Origin: Gracilaria domingensis
Lineage: Eukaryota; Rhodophyta; Florideophyceae; Gracilariales; Gracilariaceae
Length of the DNA: 64,000 nucleotides
Assembly (NCBI GenBank): GCA_022539475.1
Contig: VCMS01000032.1
Span: forward strand, 62,001 to 126,000
Reading direction: 5' to 3'
In this document: positions 28,952 to 38,938 of the stretch, one piece after another
Layout: each line of letters begins with the position of its first letter
Numbering within the stretch: position 1 is the first letter of the stretch
Translations under genes and position numbers: made by a program
Notes under the pieces: model-generated
Told to the model about the DNA's origin: nothing
The model's input: only the letters and a program-made list of their open reading frames with translations
Database searches by the model: none

Positions 28952-30678
28952 ATGCAGGCTCCGGTTCTTGTCCTTAGTAAGTTCTCGAAGCTTTAACTTC
29001 AACGTTGTCACTTCTAACTTCCAATGTCTAACTTATCACAACCTCTCTGTGGTCTCCCTTCCTCAACCCAGATCAAAATGCGAAGCGCGAAACTGGGCGT
29101 CGCGCTCAGCTAACGAACATCGCCGCCGCTAGAGCAGTATCAGATATCATCCGCACTACGCTCGGTCCCCGGGCCATGCTCAAGATGATACTTGATGCCA
29201 TGGGAAATATCGTCTTAACCAATGATGGAAACGCCATCTTGCGTGAGATCGATGTCTCGCATCCTGCCGCCAAGTCCATGATTGAGCTTTCGCGCACTCA
29301 AGACGAAGAAGTTGGAGACGGTACAACATCTGTTACCGTGCTTGCCGGGGAGATTTTGAACATCTGCGAAACGTTCCTCCAACGAAATTTGCATCCAACT
29401 GTGATTGTTTCGGCTCTATTTAAAGCTCTCGATGATGCTGTGGAATTTGCTGAAGAGATGTCTGTTGCAGTCGATGTGAATGACGATGAGCAAGTGCTTC
29501 AGCTCATTCGCTCATGCATCGGAACAAAGTATGTCACCAGGCACGACAACCTTATCGTCGGAATTGCATTCAACGCTGTGAAAACAGTGCGCGTAAATGT
29601 AGACGGAAGGATGATAATGGATATTAAGAATTTCGCAAAGGTTGAGAAAATTGCCGGTGGTGAGCTCACTGATAGTGCTGTGCTTGATGGTGTTATGTTT
29701 AACAAGGATGTTACAAGTGCGAAAATGCGTAGACGAATTGAGAATCCACGAATCGTTCTACTTGACTGTCCTTTGGAGTACAGGAAGGCAGAGTCTCAAA
29801 CTAACGTTGAAATCACTCAAGAGAATGACTGGAAACGACTACTGGAGATCGAAGAAGAATATGTTATGAATCTGTGTAAGAAGCTTTTGGAACACAAGCC
29901 GGATTTGGTTATAACAGAGAAAGGTGCAAGTGATCTAGCTCTGCATATTTTAGGAAGAAAAGGTGTTTCAGTAATTAGAAGGCTTAGGAAGAGCGATAAT
30001 AACAGAATAGCCAAGGCATGTGGCGCGACTGTTGTGTCAAGAATTGAAGAGCTAAAGAAAGCGGATGTCGGAACTGGGGCTGGTCTTTTCGAAATCAAGA
30101 AGATTGGTGACGAGTATTATTCGTTTATCACTGGATGCAAGGACCCGAAAGCATGTACAATTTTGCTCCGGGGCGGCTCAAAAGATGTACTAATGGAAGT
30201 CGAACGAAACCTTGAAGATGCCATGGCAGTCGCAAGGAATATATTCCTGAACTCAAAGATGGTTCCAGGAGGGGGTGCGATTGAAATGGCAGTCGCAAAC
30301 CGCTTGCAAGCCAAGTCAAAGACAATAACAGGAGTAAGCCAGTATCCCTACCGTGCTGTTGCAGAAGCTCTCGAAGTAATTCCTCGAACTTTGATAGAGA
30401 ACTGCGGAGGGAATGTAATTAGGGTTTTGACCGCTCTTCGTGCCAAACACAACGAGACCGAGGGGGAAGAATCAAAGTTTTGGGGAATAGACGGGATGAA
30501 GGGAGTCGCTACTGATATGAGAAACCTTGGAATATGGGAACCACTGGTGGTGAAAACTCAAACTATGAAGACAGCTGTGGAAGCAGCAGCCATGCTTCTC
30601 CGTATAGACGATATCGTCTCAGGCTTGTCGAAGAAGAAAGACAATAGCTCGTACCACGCTCCAGAGACTGATGAATGA
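28952..30678 (+). CDS. CCT3: T-complex protein 1 subunit gamma
   Basis: A subunit of the cytosolic CCT/TRiC chaperonin that folds actin and tubulin with ATP. Exon 1 is only 25 nt (28952-28976, MQAPVLVL plus one base). A 95-nt intron (donor gtaagt, acceptor acccag) precedes exon 2 at 29072. The junction gives MQAPVLVLNQNAKRETGRR, which matches the CCT3 N-terminus. Chaperonin motifs follow: TTLGPRAMLKM, NDGNAILREI, DGTTSVTVLAGE and VPGGGAIEMAVA. A Cys in the middle (LDCPLEYRKAESQTN) is also typical. The length is 543 aa against about 545 in human. Confidence 0.95.
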
Positions 30679-31556
30679 TAGGCCTTCGTGAGCTTTGGAA
30701 AGCGCGAGTTGTTAATGTCGGAACGTGATTTGGAATATACTTCTGAACTGTGAGCACTGGAGAGCGGAGAGTGTTAAAGTCTTAGTTATACAGCCGTCTG
30801 ATATAGGTCGCAAGGAAATGGAGTATGGAAATACGAAGGTGGAATAACATCAAATTCATGCATGATGATTCTCTCATCATATGAGATGATTACGAATATC
30901 CTCTATTCCTTTTTGCTTCTTCTAATATCGTACATCTCCAAGATGTTGATTAAGCCCGTAAGTCACTAAGAAGTCCAAGCCGTAATTAACCAAATCCCCC
31001 TTCCCCTCCGTCGAGGACTTAGCATTTACGTAGACAATGAAATTTGCAACATAGGCGGTAACGTCTGTACGTAAAGAAGTTCTTTGACGACCGTGTGATC
31101 AAAGCCTCCAACTGCCTAAATTACGCAGTTAGTGCAGACTACGCAGCAAAGACGAAGTAACAGCGGGTGTGAAGCGCTTGCATGTCACAGTATTCACGTC
31201 ATATGGACCCATGTCATGCCGCTTGTAAGGTAGGTATGTGTGTCGAAAGCAAAATCCCCTTCTTCCTGAAGAAAGTGAAAGGTCAGAAGTTGTTCATCCC
31301 GTTCAACGGATGATCATGATGATCGCCATCTTCACGAGACTGATATCATGACGTGCAGCCAAATAAAAAATTGGAGGAAGGCGACCAATCTCGTTCCCTG
31401 GTTGACCGAGAAAAGTCCATATCGCACATTAGAAGTGTTGTAATCCACATTTGAGACTTTCTGAGAATACGCCCGGTGCGGATTGAAGAAGGAAGTGGCC
31501 CGCACCTTTGGTCCCTGAGCGGTTCATCCGAACTCTTTGACTCGTTGAAGTTGAGG
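30679..31556. other. intergenic, no gene recognised
   Basis: Contains the CCT3 3' region and the promoter of the Nudix gene. No convincing ORF or RNA gene. Confidence 0.4.
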
Positions 31557-32158
31557 ATGAAGTCGATGTGTTGTACAGATATCAAGATAGGAAGGCTCTC
31601 TGCGTACATTCTTTCTCAGGTCGTGCGATTTTCCCCCGGATCCGCTCATTGTTTAAGAGCTAACCCGAACAGATTCGTTTGTACGACTGCAGAGTTAAAG
31701 CCGCCACGCATAGCCGTGTCAACAGCATTGTTTCGGAAACATGAGGCTCGCCTGAGGTTCTTCTCATCAAGCGAGGAAGGGAGCCAAACAAAGGCCTTTG
31801 GTCATTGCCAGGTGGAAAAGTTGAAGAGCACGAAAAACTACGAGATGCAGCACTTCGTGAACTTCATGAAGAAACGGCGATTGATTCCAGTCGTTGTCGA
31901 ATATTACCTCACCCAGTCGATATTGCTCATGTTCCACGCCAAGAACCGTTGTTTCGCATTTACGTGTTCGCTGGGATATGCAAATTGGACGTACCTTTGA
32001 AGGCGGGAGATGACGCTGCTGATGTTGGGTTTTACAGAACGGATGAACTTTTTTCTCTGCCGTTGGTCGATGGCCTTGAAAGTCGAGTGCTGAAGGCTCT
32101 GACGGCCATTCTCGATGATTCGAAGACTGCTGCAGAGTTCAACAGCTCCCCCATGTAG
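31557..32158 (+). CDS. Nudix hydrolase with apparent frameshift
   Basis: Nudix enzymes hydrolyse nucleoside diphosphates linked to another group, here perhaps ADP-ribose or an oxidised nucleotide. The Nudix box is visible after about 31800: GGKVEEHEKLRDAALREL, then HEETAI, with the G-x5-E-x7-RE-x2-EE spacing intact and Ala in place of the box's last Gly. It is preceded by VLLIKRGREPNKGLWSLP in the same frame. The expected first strand (PRIAVSTALFRKHEAR) lies in another frame that ends near 31756, so one base appears to be missing around 31755. No convincing intron explains it. The ATG at 31557 and a basic N-terminus are tentative. Convergent with RPS3. Confidence 0.7.
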
Positions 32159-32785
32159 TTCAGAGCTCACTTTGCAACGTTCAACGCCAGGAGTTTCGTT
32201 TCACGTTCCATAGTATTGCAGTCCGCGTCGAGATATTTCTGTCACTGCGAGTCAACTACATCATGGAACCATGAGCATGAGCATTTCTACTGGCATCTGC
32301 CTCACTGCGTGTTCGAAGAACATCCTTACTTATGAACTAGGTGTTCGATAATAGCACATCTAGAGTGCGAGGATAAAGCTACTCTTCGTTAACGCAAATA
32401 GTAATTCCAGTACCGACGGTAAACGTGATTTGTACAAATACGGATGAGGGCATTGAATGCAAGCACATATCGAGTTGCAGAGCATAGATACATGCCAAAT
32501 TCGAGTAGCGTCGATTGTCCTCTTAACCAATGCGGCATACAAAACCGCAAAATGTGGACAGTCTAAGATCCCTGCGACATTGCTTAGCGAACTGGCTTAG
32601 TAGTGGACACAGCATCCTCTGATAAGTGGATGTGGCGTATATCTGGAGCTTTGACGATGACTAACGTGAACAGATCCTGAGGGCAAACAACTCCTAAGCC
32701 CTCAATGAGTGGAAAACCCAAAAGCTTGACGTCGGTATGGTATAGAACACTCAAGACAAACTCGTTGCAAACACTAATGGATGCT
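32159..32785. other. convergent spacer, no gene seen
   Basis: Lies between the 3' ends of the Nudix gene and RPS3. It holds only short unassignable ORFs and presumably the two 3' UTRs. Confidence 0.45.
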
Positions 32786-33633
32786 TTACATAACCGGCAC
32801 TGGAGTGATAGGAGCAGGTGGTGGAGTGTACTCCTCCTTGGGCTCGATAACGTTGATAACATCTGGCAGCGGCTTTTGCGGACCGGTCTTGCCGGTGGGA
32901 TCATGGGGAAGCATGATCATCACCTTGATGCCGAGCACTCCTTGTCGAAGCAATACATGACGGTATGCAGTGTCGACGTAATCTTTCACCGGGTTACCTG
33001 ATGAGATCATGTAGCCGTCGCTGAACTTCATGGTCTTCGCACGCTGCGCACGCAGCTTCCCTGACACAGAAACAGAACAGCCCTATTCGAGGATTTCACG
33101 AGAGTACAGACGCAAAAGTGTCGTTGTCAGAATTCCTGCTCCAGTGAAACGCTCACGTGTGTTCGCTATGCTGATCCGGATTGGGATCTACCACAGATAC
33201 GATAATGGGATGTCATGGACTAAACGTTAGGACTTACCTTTGCACCATTCTCCATGACAAACCGCAACACACCGTAGCATGCTCTCCGGACAGCCAAACC
33301 GCCGACAAGCTTATATCTAAGACTTTCAGCTTGTGCGATGGCACAAAGACCACGATTAGCCACCTTCTCAACGAAAAGCTCTACCGAGTTCTCCGGATAA
33401 GCAAATCGCTTCTGCACAACGGCAGTAAGTTCGCGGATTCGACGGCCCTTTTCGCCGAGCACAGACTGGGTTCTGGTGGCACGGATGACCACCTCGGTCT
33501 TTGACGGGGTTACGCGAACTTCGACCCCCGAATAACCCTCCTCAGCCAGTTCGCGGGTGAGAAGCTCATTGAGTTCGGCGAACAGGACGCCGTCCGCGAC
33601 AAACTTCTTCTTCTTAGAGATCTGAGCCGCCAT
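32786..33633 (-). CDS. RPS3: 40S ribosomal protein S3
   Basis: Two exons (33238-33633 and 32786-33082) surround a 155-nt intron with donor gtaagt and acceptor gaatag. The junction gives NGAK then [16 protein letters not shown], which fits the conserved NGAKGCEVVVSGKLR context. The protein is 230 aa (human 243). The KH domain ([21 protein letters not shown]) and the S3 C-terminal domain ([18 protein letters not shown]) are clear. RPS3 sits at the mRNA entry channel of the small subunit. It is divergent from the arginine deiminase gene. Confidence 0.96.
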
Positions 33634-33925
33634 ATTGCTCCTTCGCGTCTAAGCTCCAAGAAAAGCGCGTATGTCGCTCACGGTAGATAGATTCGCCGTA
33701 CGGTGGTATGTGAGTTTGCCTGGTCGGTCCGCGGCTTCAGTCCAATCCCCGCCGACGTCGCCGCCGACCTCTGCTCGTAGACGAATGGAAATGCAAGTAA
33801 TATGCCCCATCATTAATTGCGCATTGCAATTATGTACGTGGACGTGTTTTCAGCGGCATGCTGTCCAAGTATTGAATCTTGAATCTGAAAATTGAACTGA
33901 ACTGCACACTTGTTCACAGTCTGCA

Positions 33926-33954
33926 CTGCAGACTCTGCACTGCAGAGTCTGCAG
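33926..33954. repeat. perfect 14-bp inverted repeat in divergent promoter
   Basis: ctgcagactctgca (33926-33939) and tgcagagtctgcag (33941-33954) are exact reverse complements with one base between them. The element lies between the RPS3 and arginine deiminase starts and could be a dimeric factor site or a hairpin. Confidence 0.7.
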
Positions 33955-34317
33955 AGCACACTGCCCTTCACCGCAGATTCCATTTGGCTCCGCAGCAGCG
34001 TGCCTGTTAGCCCTGTGCACATGCGGCGTAGATAGGGCTTCTCTACATCTCGTTCACCGCAATTCAAAGTTCAGAACAATCTCGCCCTTACTGTGCCCGA
34101 AGGTCTCAAGCCTCGCACCGGAGAAGAATGATACATCTGTTTTTTCATATCCACCGTACCGTGACTTCGTTGTGGCCCGTTTATCCCTTTTCCGCCAAAC
34201 ATAAGCAGCTGCCAGCTGTTGACCACTCCACCTTCTTCTCTTGCGTTTCCTAACGTATTGGAACCTCATTTTACCGCTTCCACAGAATTGTACCCGTCTT
34301 CGTTTTGAACATCATCA

Positions 34318-35718
34318 ATGGCGTCTAGCGCTAAACGCCATCGCAAACAGTGGCAAGCCGGCCAATGCCACGAAAACGAGAGTGCACGAATCGTAATTGT
34401 ATGTGCTCCCACTGTTTTGTCCAAGATGATGGGATCGCTGCATCCCGCTGGAGCGCTGTACGAGAAACCTGTAAATACTCGTCTTGCAGTTGAAGCACAT
34501 CAGGAATTCGTCAAAGTTCTCGAAAGTAGAGGTATTACTGTATATGACGTTCGTGACATCTTGCTCAAGAACGTCAACTGGTCTGTTGGTGACAGGGTTC
34601 GATTGGAAAATCTTGCTTTCAAATGCCTAAAGTATATGTTCAAAGGAACAAACGACGAAGAAACTACTGGAGGTCATGTGAACGCTATCGGTGGGAAAGG
34701 CAGCGCCTTGGACACTGCAAGTCATTATTACGTTAGCGATAAGTACAAGAGAAGCGTTATCGAAGAAATGGGCAAACAGCAACTGGTAGACATTATTCTA
34801 ACCAACCCTACTGTGATTATCTCCCCTTCTCAAAGGGATACTGGATTTACCGCAACTTACCAGTTTGACCCTCTGAGCAACATTGTATTTGTCAGAGATC
34901 AGCAAATCACCACGCGAAAGGGCATTGTAATGGCTCGGCTTCGGTCTAAGCAACGACAGCGAGAAGTGGATATTATGGAGTTTTGCTTCGAGAAGCTTGG
35001 CCTCAACGTCATCGGCCGAATTCCGCATCCAGCCCACCTTGAAGGCGGGGATTTCTTCCCAGTGGGTGAAAAGCTTGCCATCATTGGAGTCGGTCCGCGT
35101 TCTGACTGGGGAGCTGTCAAATATCTGCTCGAGAATGATTTGATTGGAAGCGAAAGGGTGGCAGTTGTGAAGGATGAACTAGAAAAGAAGCAGGAAAGAA
35201 TGCATCTCGATACGGTTTTCAACATTCTCGGTGATGATTGCTGCATCATGCTGGATGAAATGATGGGCACAAAAAGCCCAACGCGTCGAATGGTGGATGT
35301 GTATGTATGCGATCGAGCTAATGCGGGTAGTGAAGAGAGCTTGTCAAGGAGAGTCGGGAAGTATACATTAGAACAGGGAGACGTGGAGTTTTCGCAGTTT
35401 ATGCGTGGTCAAGGGTTCAGTATCATACCTATATCAGGAGACGAACAACTGAACTATGGCTGTAACGTGTTGAACCTTGGGAATGGAGACATGATCTCCA
35501 TCGAAAAAGATACCGCACGCCGAATTGCATGTTCGGAAGCGTTCAAAGGAACAGTTGAGTTCATTGACTTCAAGGCTGTCACATGCATGTACGGTGGGGT
35601 GCATTGCGCCAGTCAAGTCGTTTCACGGGAGCACATTTCTGGCTCGGAAATCAAAGCTTCGCAATCAAACCTTATGTCCGAATTCGAGAATGGTAGTGTG
35701 AGTCGTGCAGGATGCTAA
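34318..35718 (+). CDS. arginine deiminase
   Basis: Arginine deiminase (EC 3.5.3.6) converts arginine to citrulline and ammonia. The 466-aa protein shows the family motifs FVRDQQITTRKGIVMA, PAHLEGGDFF, MHLDTVFNILGDD and NYGCNVLNLGNG. The C-terminal YGGVHCASQVVSRE carries the catalytic cysteine (C430). The length is somewhat above bacterial ADI (about 410) because of an N-terminal extension and an insertion near residues 100-160. It has no signal peptide. ADI is patchy in eukaryotes (some anaerobic protists and algae), so its history is of interest. A cytosolic role in arginine catabolism is inferred. Confidence 0.92.
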   Translation: MASSAKRHRKQWQAGQCHENESARIVIVCAPTVLSKMMGSLHPAGALYEKPVNTRLAVEAHQEFVKVLESRGITVYDVRDILLKNVNWSVGDRVRLENLAFKCLKYMFKGTNDEETTGGHVNAIGGKGSALDTASHYYVSDKYKRSVIEEMGKQQLVDIILTNPTVIISPSQRDTGFTATYQFDPLSNIVFVRDQQITTRKGIVMARLRSKQRQREVDIMEFCFEKLGLNVIGRIPHPAHLEGGDFFPVGEKLAIIGVGPRSDWGAVKYLLENDLIGSERVAVVKDELEKKQERMHLDTVFNILGDDCCIMLDEMMGTKSPTRRMVDVYVCDRANAGSEESLSRRVGKYTLEQGDVEFSQFMRGQGFSIIPISGDEQLNYGCNVLNLGNGDMISIEKDTARRIACSEAFKGTVEFIDFKAVTCMYGGVHCASQVVSREHISGSEIKASQSNLMSEFENGSVSRAGC

Positions 35719-37081
35719 CGTAGCATGAGCACAGGCTGCAGAGCGTGCAGCAGTTTGGTGCCCAAGCTGTGAGTGGTGCCCTTGCTGGAGGATGCCCGTG
35801 CAATGCAGCGTAGAGTACAGGACCTGCTAGTCTCAGTAGTGCTACACGATAGACGGTCGCCCAGGCCTGCATCACCCCCCGAGTAAACGACTGATCACCC
35901 ATCTCATCCAGTTTCTTTGTTGGTAGATGAAACGTCTTCAAGCAGTCTTTTAGACAATTCTCGAAAAGAATGAAAGAGTCCTTAAGGGTTTCTACATCCT
36001 TCGGTACCCCCAGCACATCAGTTCCGCCGCCACTCTGGCTGTGTTTTCTGAGATGCTTGTTTTATCTTTTGTGGGACAACGTAATACGCAATGTTCTTCA
36101 CCACAGCTCGTGATTGGCCCAAAGCCCTGATGCAGTAATGAATATGGATACGCAGCGGGCGTCGAAGCTTTGGCCTTCCCTTAGGAGGAGAGAGCTGCTT
36201 GTTGTAGATAATGAAGCTCTCCTAGTTTGCAGTTCAGGATCGTGACTTCATCAAGAATGATGAAAAGTTCTTCCGTTCAAATTGTTGTCATGGTTCAAGA
36301 AATGGAATCCTTAACATTAAGTTGCACTTCTACCGTTGGTAGCAGAGTCAGCCCAGATGGGAGCGGACAAGGAATTGACCAGTTTTCTTCCACTTAAGTA
36401 AGATCATGATGCTGGTAAGATTATCTGAGATAGTTCATAACAGAATTTCCAATTAGCAATGCATCATGCATCCCGACGATGCATATGGACGTGAGAGCGG
36501 TTCCCAACGACACTCAGTCTGGCGACAGAAGCTTCACGGAATGGTCCAGTTGCATTGGACGCCAAGATAATGACTCTTTCTGCTTGTTCGCAACTTCGCT
36601 CCGCGCCGTGCGAGACAGCGATGTAACGTATCTAAACCTTATCGAACTTTATTCTTCATACACAAATATGTGCGCAGTATTGGCCGTCAAAGTTTTTGGC
36701 GTTCTTTAGGAGAGAAGGTTACTTCTAGACATAGAAATAGCCTTACTTCTGCCTCGTAATTGGGGGCAGATGACTATAAAGGAGAGAGAGAGAGAGTGCG
36801 CAGTATGTGCATATTCCTGAATGTCACAGAGCTCCGGTCACGGCGGACTACCTTTGATTCGACGCAACGTCGGGCAGCGAAGCCTATCATTCTAGCCCTT
36901 ATTCCTCGAATTCAACGGAACAAAACGGGTTTGTAGTGGAATTGTACTTGCAGCCAGACCCATGTAGCTGTTGTATAGCTATCGATTCGATTCATGTCGA
37001 ACGCCACTAAGAAAAGTCGTCAAATCAAGGACAAGAAGAGCACTCACGAACAACTCGTTGACCGAGAGTAGCGTTCTAGCA
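35719..37081. other. intergenic, no firm gene
   Basis: A minus-strand frame at 35672-36016, open up to a possible acceptor (catctcag at about 36052), could be the last exon of an unrecognised gene. No family feature supports it. A (ga)n microsatellite lies at about 36781-36796. Confidence 0.35.
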
Positions 37082-37852
37082 ATGAAATCCACGTTTCTTG
37101 TTCTACTCCTCCCTCTTCTGACAATTGTGTCTGCAGATTGTGAGTGGACCCCGACAACATGCTCATGCCATTACGAACCCTCTCCGACGGGGATATGTCT
37201 TAAACCGCACCCGTCGAAACGAAACATCTGCACGCAAAGCAGTTGCTCCCCTAATTGGCGCTGTGATTGCCAAAACCCCACCCACATATGTTCTCGTACA
37301 ACATGCACATCTTATCAAACAGTGGTCGCATCACCAGTGCCCACGCCGTTACCAAGCCCCGGTGAAGTGGTGTGTGCCAGCACGACGCAGACAGTTTGTG
37401 TGTCAAAGACGGGCGCGCCAATTGCACCTTTGTCTGCGTTACCACCGTCTCCGTCTGCCACACCAAGTACGTCATTAACTCCTTCCCCGACACCGAGCAA
37501 CAGTCCGGCGTTAGCCAACATAGGAGAAGCATGCAACATCAGCGAGGACTGTCCGAACCATTCCGGATGTATCTCTGGAGTGTGTCGGTCCAATCAAGTA
37601 TGTGACTCAGTGATGAAGGCGCATTGTGAGGGTTTGGGGCATGTTTGCTGTGATTATATGTTGCCATGCCCGCTATACATGGTGAGATGGGATGAAGCCG
37701 TTTGCGCAAAGAACTGCGGAGAGTTTTGTATGCTATATGGGAGCTTCATTAATTGCGTGTGGCGGAAAGGCGGTGATTATGCGTATACTCTGTTATGGGA
37801 TACTGTGGGCGGTTTCGGAATGGATATAGATCAGTGCAGCATCATGACATGA
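37082..37852 (+). CDS. secreted cysteine-rich protein
   Basis: A 256-aa protein from the ATG at 37082 with a clear signal peptide (MKSTFLVLLLPLLTIVSA). The N-terminal part is Cys-rich (CEWTPTTCSCHYEP, CSPNWRCDC, CSRTTC). A Pro/Ser/Thr linker follows (about residues 95-160), then a second Cys-rich domain (CNISEDCPNHSGCISGVC) with about 12 cysteines and aromatic residues. This is an extracellular, disulfide-rich, O-glycosylated-linker architecture. The CNxSEDC..HSGC..GVC pattern resembles small EGF/dickkopf-like knots, but no family is assigned. The function is unknown. Confidence 0.7.
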   Translation: MKSTFLVLLLPLLTIVSADCEWTPTTCSCHYEPSPTGICLKPHPSKRNICTQSSCSPNWRCDCQNPTHICSRTTCTSYQTVVASPVPTPLPSPGEVVCASTTQTVCVSKTGAPIAPLSALPPSPSATPSTSLTPSPTPSNSPALANIGEACNISEDCPNHSGCISGVCRSNQVCDSVMKAHCEGLGHVCCDYMLPCPLYMVRWDEAVCAKNCGEFCMLYGSFINCVWRKGGDYAYTLLWDTVGGFGMDIDQCSIMT

Positions 37853-38938
37853 GGATGGCTCGTCCACCGCCTTAATGATCCGTTCATGAGCTACCTCACC
37901 GAACGATATCATTTATCTTTGTATCAGCAAACGGAACATTGTAAACGAAGCCGGTAATTACATCCTGGAGAATTGCAGTGAGAGAGAAGCTGTTGGGTTA
38001 CTTATAATAGATTAAAATGGGTGCGGTAACAAAGAGAGAGGGAGAGGGAGAGCAAGAAAGAGCTTTAACTAAAACTATCAATGATAAACAAAAGCTTTAG
38101 CCGTACAATCATCATGGGAGGTAGATGGGCCGTTGTTTGACAATTTACCATCTCTTTGTCTCCGCAAGTGCTGTTTACGGAGGGCGATTGTCTTCGTGCT
38201 CCTTGTTCATGATTTCGAAATCAGAGAAAGCAAATTCGCTCTCTTTGAGGGTTGCTTTCTGCCCGTTTCGATGCTGCTGCTGTCGCTGCTAGGCTTTCAT
38301 GATTCATCTCGCGATTAGCTTATTTTGCCGGCAGTATCCTTAGGATACCTCTTGGTAGTACCAAGTTGGTACGACACTACCTTAAGGGAGTACCGAGCGA
38401 ATACGTTTAGAATAGCCTCAATTCGACAATACAATAGATGATCTATTTCCTTGGCACATACTCGATAACATCTGCAAAGGAAACGAAAGTAGTTGTCTTC
38501 TGTGGCAGAAAGCTGTTGGTACTTTCTCTATTCATGAGACGGTGAAGTTGATGAACTTCTCAAGTGGGTTTGCTGCAGATCCAAGATTCCCGTTCTTCCA
38601 AGGAACTTCGCTACCCTAAATGGGGTGAGGAGGAGCATGCCTCGAAATGTACGCATTGGATGGCCCTTCGAATAAATGGGAAGCATCGAAGAATGGTATG
38701 AAGGCGAAAATGAATGTCAAATGTTTGTTTGGTCCAACAAATGTTGGTTTATACAAAGGCGAACCTCTTGTTACTAGCTACTGTTTAGATTGTTGCCGTG
38801 ATATATAATCTCGCGCTTAAGTAGATGAAAGAATCAATGTTTCACAAGTGCACGCACAGTCCTTGATGCAGACATATCCAATTCAATCACAGCTTGGATG
38901 CGGACTCCTGCATAACTGTTCGTGAGCTCTATTAGTTA
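37853..38938. other. intergenic, no gene recognised
   Basis: Contains (ga)-rich microsatellite DNA near 38030-38062 and AT-rich spacer. A 61-codon ORF at 38133 has no supporting feature. Confidence 0.4.

Noticed and set aside
35672-36052. minus-strand open frame with possible splice acceptor (LKDCLKTFHLPTKK)
   Set aside because: It overlaps the arginine deiminase 3' end, has no ATG or donor exon, and no recognised domain.
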